From Sulfurimonas sp. (GTDB taxonomy: Bacteria > Campylobacterota > Campylobacteria > Campylobacterales > Sulfurimonadaceae), in assembly GCA_003978475.1 (NCBI GenBank), contig QNZR01000212.1, positions 1 to 5,245 on the forward strand: 5,245 bases of DNA. Reading direction: 5' to 3'. The notes below the pieces were generated by a model. The model was given only the letters and a program-made list of their open reading frames with translations. It did not search any database and was not told the origin of the DNA. How positions within the stretch are numbered: position 1 is the first letter of the stretch; every line of letters starts with the position of its first letter. This document shows positions 1-5,038 of the stretch, one piece after another. A program made the translations under genes and the position numbers.

Positions 1-6
1 CGACGA

Positions 7-1128
7 ATGGAATTTCATGTGGAAGCAACCAGCGACAAGGCACGTGCGTGTACTATTACCACGGCCCACTCAACCATTCAGACACCGTTTTTCATGCCGG
101 TAGGTACCGTAGGTACGGTAAAAGCACTCGACATGAGAGATATGACGGATGTATTGCATACCAAGATTATTTTGGCAAATACTTACCACATGTACCTGCG
201 ACCCGGAGACGAGACGGTAGCCTCCATGGGCGGCTTGCATGATTTTACGACCTACCCCAACAGTTTTTTGACCGACAGCGGCGGTTTTCAGGCATTTAGC
301 TTGAGTGATATCTCCAAACCCACAGAAAACGGCATTGAGTTTCGCAGCCACATCGACGGCTCCAAACATTTTTTTACGCCGCAAAAAGTCATTGACATTC
401 AGCACCATCTCGGCTCGGATATTATGATGATTTTAGATGATCTCGTCGCCCTGCCCGCAACACAAGAGCGCATTAAAACTTCTATTGAACGTACTACCCG
501 ATGGGCAGAGGAGTCAATTACCTACTTTCGAAAGAAGCAGCGTGAGGGCATTGGGCAGCAACAAAATATTTTTGCCATTATTCAAGGCGGTACCGACAAA
601 GCATTTCGTACGCAGTCGGCAACGCAGCTGTGCGCCCTGGATTACGACGGTTTTGCCATTGGCGGTCTCAGTGTCGGGGAATGCAACGAAGCAATGTACC
701 ACACGGTAGAACATACCGTACAATACATGCCTCAAAACAAACCGCGTTACCTCATGGGGGTCGGTACTCCTGAAGATCTGATTGAAAATATTGAGCGTGG
801 TATTGATATGTTTGACTGTGTCATGCCGACCAGAAATGCCCGAAACGGCACCCTCTTTACCTCATTTGGACGCATCAATATTAAAGGTGCCGCTTTTAAG
901 CTCGATACTGCCGCAATTGATGAAACATGCGAATGTTATACCTGTCAACGCTACAGTCGTGCCTACATGCACCATCTCTACCGCTCCAAAGAGCTGACCT
1001 ATTTTCGTCTGGCATCACTTCACAACCTTCACTACTACCTCCAACTCATGAACGAGGCACGTGAAGCCATTTTAGCCGACGGCTACAGCGATTTTAAAAA
1101 GGATTTTTATGCCAAACGAAATACATAA
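7..1128 (+). CDS. tgt: tRNA-guanine transglycosylase (Tgt)
   Basis: Cytoplasmic enzyme that exchanges guanine at position 34 of GUN-anticodon tRNAs for a queuosine precursor base (preQ1 in typical bacteria). The 373-residue product has the usual family length and is complete. Visible motifs in order: TDSGGFQ at 89-95 with the expected active-site Asp90; the pocket loop MILDDLVALP at 141-150; IIQGG at 191-195; IGGLSVGE at 218-225; MGVGTPEDL at 250-258; FDCVMPTRNARNG at 269-281 with the nucleophile Asp270; and the zinc site C308-x-C310-x2-C313 ... H339. The loop reads D-D-L where E. coli has D-E-C, so the substrate-pocket cysteine is replaced by leucine. Val223 in GLSVGE is the usual bacterial residue. 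The ATG at 7 gives the expected N-terminus, but only six bases lie upstream, so no ribosome binding site or promoter can be judged. The stop lies 20 bp inside pdxJ, implying an operon. The identity is certain; exact base specificity is inferred. Confidence 0.97.
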   Translation: MEFHVEATSDKARACTITTAHSTIQTPFFMPVGTVGTVKALDMRDMTDVLHTKIILANTYHMYLRPGDETVASMGGLHDFTTYPNSFLTDSGGFQAFSLSDISKPTENGIEFRSHIDGSKHFFTPQKVIDIQHHLGSDIMMILDDLVALPATQERIKTSIERTTRWAEESITYFRKKQREGIGQQQNIFAIIQGGTDKAFRTQSATQLCALDYDGFAIGGLSVGECNEAMYHTVEHTVQYMPQNKPRYLMGVGTPEDLIENIERGIDMFDCVMPTRNARNGTLFTSFGRINIKGAAFKLDTAAIDETCECYTCQRYSRAYMHHLYRSKELTYFRLASLHNLHYYLQLMNEAREAILADGYSDFKKDFYAKRNT

Positions 1129-1915
1129 ACCTCTGACACTAGGTGTCAACATTGACCATATTGCCGTACTGCGCGAAGCACGTAAAATCAACGACCCCGA
1201 CCCCCTGATGGCACTGGCTGTCTGCGCCCAAAACGGTGCCGATCAGATTACTATTCATCTGCGTGAAGACCGTCGCCATATTCACGATGATGATGCCAAA
1301 AACATTATTCAAAGTGCATCGCTTCCGGTCAATTTAGAGTGTGCCATTGACGAGAACATCATTGACATTGTCTGCGATCTTAACCCGCATCGTGCTACAT
1401 TAGTTCCCGAAAAACGCGCGGAAGTTACGACCGAAGGCGGTCTGGATGTTGCAGGGCAAAAGTTTGCCCTCGATATCACTATTGAAAAATTACATGTCAA
1501 TGAAATTCCCGTCTCTTTATTTATTGACCCGAGCATTGAAGCCGTAGAACTCTCCAGGCAGCTCAATGCCCAAATGGTCGAGCTTCACACCGGACATTAC
1601 GCCAATATTTATGCCATGCTGCACAGCTCACTGCCATACTCACACCACTGCATTGAAGCACTTGACCTGCCGCGAAGCACTCTGGAAACGATGCTGCTCT
1701 CGGCTCTTAGCGACATCAAACGCGCCGCCGAACATGCCCGGCACCTCGGGCTTGACGTAGCAGCAGGACATGGGCTGAACTATCACAATGTTACCGCCAT
1801 TGCCGCCATAAGCGACATTAGCGAACTCAACATCGGACAAAGTATTATTGCACGCTCCGTCTTTACGGGTCTTGCCGATGCCGTTCGTAGTATGAAGGCG
1901 CTGTGTGTGCGCTAA
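1109..1915 (+). CDS. pdxJ: Pyridoxine 5'-phosphate synthase (PdxJ)
   Basis: Cytoplasmic enzyme of the DXP-dependent vitamin B6 pathway. It condenses 1-deoxy-D-xylulose 5-phosphate with the aminoacetone phosphate derived from the PdxA product, giving pyridoxine 5'-phosphate. The 268-residue protein shows the family signatures: LGVNIDHIAVLREAR at 11-25; ITIHLREDRRHI at 47-58 with the active-site His50; NLE at 75-77 with Glu77; LVPEKRAEVTTEGGLDVAG at 98-116; SLFID at 136-140; ELHTGHYA at 158-165; VAAGHGLNYHNV at 217-228 with His221; and ELNIGQSIIARSVFTGL at 239-255. It is about 25 residues longer than E. coli PdxJ. The extra length lies mainly around residues 166-200, between the HTG strand and the AGHGL loop. 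The ATG at 1109 is preceded by AAGGA at 1099-1103, five bases away, inside the end of tgt. It overlaps tgt by 20 bp and pdxA by 11 bp, so the three are probably translated from one message. Confidence 0.97.
   Translation: MPNEIHKPLTLGVNIDHIAVLREARKINDPDPLMALAVCAQNGADQITIHLREDRRHIHDDDAKNIIQSASLPVNLECAIDENIIDIVCDLNPHRATLVPEKRAEVTTEGGLDVAGQKFALDITIEKLHVNEIPVSLFIDPSIEAVELSRQLNAQMVELHTGHYANIYAMLHSSLPYSHHCIEALDLPRSTLETMLLSALSDIKRAAEHARHLGLDVAAGHGLNYHNVTAIAAISDISELNIGQSIIARSVFTGLADAVRSMKALCVR
1894..1898 (+). promoter_or_regulatory. Ribosome binding site deciding the GTG start of pdxA
   Basis: GAAGG lies six bases before the GTG at 1905, within the last codons of pdxJ. An in-frame TGA at 1893-1895 rules out any longer pdxA product, and no ATG occurs nearby in this frame, so this site fixes the start. 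Because it lies in translated pdxJ sequence, ribosomes finishing pdxJ at 1915 would be well placed to restart on pdxA. Confidence 0.7.
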
Positions 1916-2825
1916 AAAAGTAGCCATAAGTATCGGTGATTTAAATGGCGTAGGTATTGAGATTGCGCTCAAAGCTCACAACACCATTAAAAACATTTGT
2001 GACCCGCTCTACTGTATCAATGACACCATGCTTGAACAAGCAGCGTCACATTTACATGTAACCATCCCTAAAGACTTCGCTGTTTTACATGTAAACGGTT
2101 TTTTTACCATTCAACCCGGAAGCATCTGTGCCTCTAGCGGTCTGTACTCCTACCTTTCATTTCTCAAAGCCGTTCAAACAGCCGAACAAAAAAAGGTCGA
2201 TGCCGTAGTAACGCTGCCCATTCACAAAGAGGCGTGGATGCGGGCGGGTATTGCCTATAAAGGTCATACCGACATGCTGCGCGACTATTTTAACCGAGAT
2301 GCCATTATGATGTTGGGATGCGATGCAATGTATGTTGCGCTTTTTACAGAACACATACCGCTTAAAGAAGTAGCCAAATCCCTAAATGTTCAACGCTTAA
2401 GTACATTTTTCAAGGACACCATTCAGACGACCCGAGCCGAAAAAATTGCCGTTTTAGGACTCAATCCTCATGCCGGAGATCATGGGGTTTTAGGAGATGA
2501 AGAGACCATTATCACCCGTGCTATTACCGCCGTCAACAGTGAATATTCTACCGATATTCTCCAGGGACCTCTGGTGCCTGATATTGCATTTACACCTCAT
2601 ACACGATCACAGTTTACCCACTTTATCGCCATGTATCATGACCAGGGTCTTGCACCGCTCAAAGCCCTCTACTTTGATGAAAGTATTAACGTTTCGTTAA
2701 ATTTGCCGATAATACGAACGTCAGTTGATCACGGAACCGCGTTCGATATTGCCTACAAGCATCGTGCAAAAGAACAAAGTTACCTCAATGCCGTTAAAGC
2801 GGCCATTAACTACTCTCTGTTGTAA
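1905..2825 (+). CDS. pdxA: 4-hydroxythreonine-4-phosphate dehydrogenase (PdxA)
   Basis: Cytoplasmic metal- and NAD(P)-dependent dehydrogenase. It oxidises 4-phosphohydroxy-L-threonine; the product decarboxylates to the aminoacetone phosphate used by PdxJ, encoded just upstream. The 306-residue protein is somewhat shorter than E. coli PdxA (about 329). Motifs seen: GDLNGVGIEI at 11-20, corresponding to GDPAGIGPE in other phyla; TLPIHKEAW at 103-111; KGHTD at 119-123; FTEHIPL at 147-153; GLNPHAGDHGVLGDEE at 185-200; MYHDQGLAPLK at 243-253; and RTSVDHGTAFDIA at 271-283. By spacing, the three metal-binding histidines are probably His150, His189 and His245. The start is a GTG, the only usable start codon after the in-frame TGA at 1893-1895. 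It is supported by GAAGG at 1894-1898 and gives a normal N-terminus. The coding sequence contains A7 at 2188-2194 with the frame intact on both sides. The identity is firm; the start is well supported but not a standard ATG. Confidence 0.96.
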   Translation: MCAKKVAISIGDLNGVGIEIALKAHNTIKNICDPLYCINDTMLEQAASHLHVTIPKDFAVLHVNGFFTIQPGSICASSGLYSYLSFLKAVQTAEQKKVDAVVTLPIHKEAWMRAGIAYKGHTDMLRDYFNRDAIMMLGCDAMYVALFTEHIPLKEVAKSLNVQRLSTFFKDTIQTTRAEKIAVLGLNPHAGDHGVLGDEETIITRAITAVNSEYSTDILQGPLVPDIAFTPHTRSQFTHFIAMYHDQGLAPLKALYFDESINVSLNLPIIRTSVDHGTAFDIAYKHRAKEQSYLNAVKAAINYSLL

Positions 2826-2826
2826 T

Positions 2827-2865
2827 TACAACAAAATGACATAATTCTACAACATTTTTGTTGTA
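2827..2865. repeat. Three TACAACA copies forming two alternative hairpins
   Basis: TACAACA occurs directly at 2827-2833 and 2848-2854, starts 21 bp apart, and inverted as TGTTGTA at 2859-2865. The inverted copy can pair with the near copy: a 7-bp stem with a TTTT loop at 2855-2858. It can instead pair with the far copy: a perfect 10-bp stem, 2827-2836 with 2856-2865, and a 19-base loop. The two pairings exclude each other. The region lies just after the pdxA stop and before the PAS gene. No T-run follows the stem, so it does not look like a standard intrinsic terminator. It could be a weak transcript-end or processing structure, or a cluster of protein-binding half-sites. The sequence pattern is certain; any function is inference. 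Confidence 0.5.
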
Positions 2866-2884
2866 TAACTACGTTACGTATTAT
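2864..2884 (+). promoter_or_regulatory. Possible promoter region of the PAS gene
   Basis: Two -10-like hexamers lie in the gap before the PAS gene: TATAAC at 2864-2869 and TATTAT at 2879-2884, each matching TATAAT at five of six positions. No convincing -35 element is present at the right distance. The first overlaps the right arm of the TACAACA inverted repeat, so a factor binding the repeat would interfere with it. In DNA this AT-rich such matches are common by chance, and the gene could also be read through from pdxA. Confidence 0.3.
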
Positions 2885-2889
2885 TTTTT

Positions 2890-2893
2890 AGGA
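2890..2893 (+). promoter_or_regulatory. Ribosome binding site deciding the PAS gene start
   Basis: AGGA sits six bases before the ATG at 2900. The frame remains open further upstream to a TTG at 2858, but that start lacks a purine-rich site, lies inside the inverted repeat, and would add a 14-residue stretch outside the conserved domain. The ATG at 2900 is therefore preferred. Confidence 0.6.
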
Positions 2894-2899
2894 TATTTA

Positions 2900-3478
2900 A
2901 TGAAGCCACACATCAAACCCAAACCTCTCAACAAGCAAATTAAACTTCATAAACATAAATACATTATGAGCCGTACCGATACGCGCGGCTTTATTCAATA
3001 TGCCAATGACTATTTTACGGAAATCTCAGGCTATACGACAGAAGAACTCATAGGTGCCAACCACAATATCATTCGCCATCCCGACATGCCTGCGGTTATT
3101 TTTAAACTGATGTGGGAACGTCTTAAAAACGGGCAGCAGATCCATGCGGTCGTAAAAAACCTGAGTAAAAGCGGCGAATACTACTGGGTAACGACCAAGT
3201 TTGATATTAAACGTCACCCCTTCGACAATAAAATCGTCGGATATTTGGCATATCGTCAGGCGGCATCGCCGAAAACCATTAAAATTATTTCTGAATTTTA
3301 CGACAAACTGCTCTCAATTGAAGAGATAAACGGCATCGAAGCTTCTGAAAAATATCTTCGCGGCTATCTGGAAGAAAGAGGTGTGACCTACGATACCTTC
3401 ATAGACGATATTATTGACAACAACAGCATCATGAAAATATTTTTTAAAGCAATGAGCACCTTTTTCAGTAAGCATTAA
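2900..3478 (+). CDS. Stand-alone Aer/CetB-like PAS sensor protein
   Basis: A 192-residue soluble protein with no signal peptide or membrane segment, probably a cytoplasmic redox or energy sensor. Residues 1-20 are a basic N-terminal cap, 21-121 are a PAS domain, and 122-192 are a helical tail. The PAS core closely resembles the FAD-binding sensor domain of E. coli Aer. It has YANDYFTEISGYTTEELIG at 34-52, then HNIIRHPDMP at 55-64, matching HNMVRHPDMP in Aer where Arg57, His58 and Asp60 matter for FAD binding. Trp72, VKNLSKSGEYYWV at 85-97 and GYLAYR at 114-119 follow. The size and single-domain layout recall CetB of Campylobacter jejuni, which works with the separate membrane signaller CetA. 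No output domain (methyl-accepting, kinase, GGDEF or HTH) is present, so a partner protein elsewhere is inferred. It lies 74 bp after pdxA and 89 bp before htrA and is probably not functionally tied to either. PAS assignment is firm; FAD binding is likely; a role in energy taxis is inference. Confidence 0.88.
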   Translation: MKPHIKPKPLNKQIKLHKHKYIMSRTDTRGFIQYANDYFTEISGYTTEELIGANHNIIRHPDMPAVIFKLMWERLKNGQQIHAVVKNLSKSGEYYWVTTKFDIKRHPFDNKIVGYLAYRQAASPKTIKIISEFYDKLLSIEEINGIEASEKYLRGYLEERGVTYDTFIDDIIDNNSIMKIFFKAMSTFFSKH

Positions 3479-3532
3479 AGGGTGTTTATCATCCATTGTA
3501 TGACCATTAAAATATTATTTACTTCTTAGTTT

Positions 3533-3538
3533 TATAAT
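3533..3538 (+). promoter_or_regulatory. Probable -10 box of the htrA promoter
   Basis: A perfect TATAAT stands in the 89-bp gap between the PAS gene and htrA, surrounded by T-rich DNA. There is no TTGACA-like hexamer 16-18 bp upstream. Housekeeping promoters of Campylobacter and Helicobacter are known to rely on an extended -10 box and periodic T-rich upstream DNA rather than a -35 box, so this fits the inferred phylum. A start near 3545 would give a leader of roughly 23 bases carrying the htrA ribosome binding site AAAGG at 3556-3560. Confidence 0.55.
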
Positions 3539-3567
3539 TTTTTTATCTTAACAATAAAGGTTATACA

Positions 3568-4965
3568 ATGAAAAAATTATTATTGCTCTTAACTCTTGTC
3601 GCGCTTAGCCTTAATGCTGCTTCTATTGAATTCAATGAAGCCAAAGCGGCAGTTAAACGTACCATGCCCGGCAGCGGCAATGCCATTTTATCTTTTCATG
3701 ATGCCATTAAAAACACAACGGACTCCATTGTTTTCGTTGCCACCAAACAGACCCGTCCAAAGCGGGTTTTTAATCAAGTCAACCCTTTTTTTGAACAGTT
3801 CTTTGGTGAGCAATTCTCTCAGCAGTTTCAAGAACGCAACCTGCCGCCGCTGCAGGCTTTGGGTTCAGGGGTCATTATTTCCAAAGATGGCTATATTGTG
3901 ACCAACAATCATGTCATTAAAGATGCCGATGAGATCATTGTTACCATTAACGGTAGTGCCAAAGAGTTGCAGGCTAAGGTCATCGGCACCGATGCCAAAT
4001 CTGATATTGCCGTTATTAAGGTCGACGCCGATAACCTGAAACCCATTACCATGGGCAGTTCAAAAAACCTTAAAGTCGGTGATGTGGTCTTTGCCATTGG
4101 AAACCCTTTTGGAGTCGGTCAGACGGTGACACAGGGAATTATTTCGGCACAACATAAAAACCGTATGGGCATTAATGAGTATGAAAATTTCATCCAAACC
4201 GATGCGTCCATTAACCCGGGAAATTCCGGAGGTGCCCTGGTCGATAGTCGCGGTGTTCTTATTGGCATTAACTCAGCCATCATCTCCCGTAGCGGCGGCA
4301 ATAACGGCATTGGTTTTGCCATTGAAGTCGATATGGTTAAAAATATTGCTAAAAAACTGATTGAAAACGGTACCATTGATCGGGGATATATGGGAGTCAG
4401 CATCGGTGATTTAACCAAAGACCTCAAAGCGCTATACAAAAATAACAAAGGAGCCATGATTGTTGCCGTAGAGCCGAATACTCCGGCAGAAAAAGCCGGA
4501 TTAAAACGGGGTGACCTGATTATTTCTGTCGATAATGCAACCATTGAAAGTGCTGCAGCTCTTAAAAATACTATTGGTCTAAAAGAGCCCGGAAGTCATG
4601 TCGATATCACCTACGAGCGAGACAAAAAACTTTTTGACACCACGTTGAAGCTAAGCAGCCTCGAACATACACTCCACGAGTCTTCCGAACTTCTTAGCGG
4701 CATGGAATTGCTCTCACTCAATGATTCGCTTCGCTATCGATACAGCATTCCAAGCGGCGTTGACGGGGTTTTGATTGTCAGTATTAAACCGGACTCTAAA
4801 GCAGCCCTGCAAGGCATTCAAAAGGGAGATATTATTATACAGGTTGAAAATATCGAAATCAAAAATATGGATGATTTAAAAGCGGCGCTTAAACAATATG
4901 ACAAAAAATACAAACGTGTCTATATTAACCGACGCGGTCAAATCCTGGTAGCGGCACTGCGATAG
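3568..4965 (+). CDS. htrA: Periplasmic HtrA/DegQ serine protease-chaperone
   Basis: HtrA-family protease that degrades or refolds damaged envelope proteins in the periplasm. The 465-residue protein has full DegP/DegQ length. Residues 1-17 form a signal peptide: two Lys, a Leu-rich core, and probable cleavage after L-N-A at 15-17. The trypsin-like domain spans roughly 45-265 with the catalytic triad His115 (TNNHVI), Asp146 (KSDIAVIKV) and Ser220 (NPGNSGGAL). The spacings of 31 and 74 residues match DegP closely. A Phe/Gln-rich stretch at 73-90 corresponds to the LA loop. PDZ1 covers about 273-362 (GYMGVSIGDL, then NTPAEKAGLKRGDLIISVD) and PDZ2 about 378-462 (SGMELLSLN, then SKAALQGIQKGDIIIQVENI). 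Two PDZ domains and no retained membrane anchor argue for DegP/DegQ rather than DegS. The ATG at 3568 follows AAAGG at 3556-3560 by seven bases and gives the signal peptide directly. It probably has its own promoter in the preceding gap. It is the counterpart of HtrA in Campylobacter and Helicobacter; E-cadherin cleavage described in pathogens cannot be assumed here. Confidence 0.96.
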   Translation: MKKLLLLLTLVALSLNAASIEFNEAKAAVKRTMPGSGNAILSFHDAIKNTTDSIVFVATKQTRPKRVFNQVNPFFEQFFGEQFSQQFQERNLPPLQALGSGVIISKDGYIVTNNHVIKDADEIIVTINGSAKELQAKVIGTDAKSDIAVIKVDADNLKPITMGSSKNLKVGDVVFAIGNPFGVGQTVTQGIISAQHKNRMGINEYENFIQTDASINPGNSGGALVDSRGVLIGINSAIISRSGGNNGIGFAIEVDMVKNIAKKLIENGTIDRGYMGVSIGDLTKDLKALYKNNKGAMIVAVEPNTPAEKAGLKRGDLIISVDNATIESAAALKNTIGLKEPGSHVDITYERDKKLFDTTLKLSSLEHTLHESSELLSGMELLSLNDSLRYRYSIPSGVDGVLIVSIKPDSKAALQGIQKGDIIIQVENIEIKNMDDLKAALKQYDKKYKRVYINRRGQILVAALR

Positions 4966-4976
4966 CTGCCGCTATT
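4947..4976 (+). terminator. Hairpin overlapping the htrA stop, possible weak terminator
   Basis: TAGCGGCA at 4949-4956 pairs perfectly with TGCCGCTA at 4967-4974. G-T pairs at 4947/4976 and 4948/4975 can extend the stem to 10 bp. The 10-base loop can close further through GC at 4959-4960 with GC at 4965-4966. The stop codon at 4963-4965 lies in the loop. Only a short, broken T stretch follows (ATTTAGC), so rho-independent termination would be weak. The structure could also protect the 3' end of the message or simply reflect coding sequence. Confidence 0.4.
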
Positions 4977-5001
4977 TAGCGTATTATAAGCATTCTTTAC
5001 C

Positions 5002-5007
5002 TATAAT
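5002..5007 (+). promoter_or_regulatory. Probable -10 box for the gene at the right edge
   Basis: A perfect TATAAT sits 31 bases before the ATG at 5039, again with no recognisable -35 box, like the box before htrA. A second, weaker box, TATTAT, occurs at 5014-5019. A start near 5014 would give a leader of about 25 bases that includes GAGGA at 5030-5034. Together with the hairpin after htrA, this suggests the last gene is a separate transcription unit. Confidence 0.45.
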
Positions 5008-5038
5008 TAACAATATTATACGATGGGTTGAGGATGCA

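Noticed and set aside
369..375. T7 run in tgt as a phase-variation tract
   Set aside because: It encodes part of the ordinary HFFTP segment in a housekeeping gene, and runs of seven T are common in AT-rich coding DNA.
70..408. 112-codon open frame on the minus strand
   Set aside because: It is antisense to conserved Tgt motifs and has no ribosome binding site or family resemblance; it is a by-product of tgt codon use.
1640..1972. 110-codon open frame on the minus strand across pdxJ/pdxA
   Set aside because: It spans the overlap of two certain genes, and its composition looks like antisense translation.
2188..2194. A7 run in pdxA as a programmed frameshift site
   Set aside because: The pdxA frame continues normally with conserved motifs on both sides. 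The run encodes Gln-Lys-Lys, and no downstream stem or alternative frame of interest was seen.
2858..2899. Upstream TTG start extending the PAS protein by 14 residues
   Set aside because: It lies within the inverted repeat, has no ribosome binding site, and adds residues outside the conserved domain. The ATG at 2900 has AGGA six bases upstream.
3479..3567. Terminator after the PAS gene
   Set aside because: I found no stable GC stem followed by a T-run in this gap; the T-rich stretch near 3538-3545 belongs to the TATAAT promoter context.
4119..4544. 141-codon open frame on the minus strand
   Set aside because: It lies wholly inside the well-supported htrA coding sequence, is antisense to the protease and PDZ1 regions, and shows no recognisable protein features.
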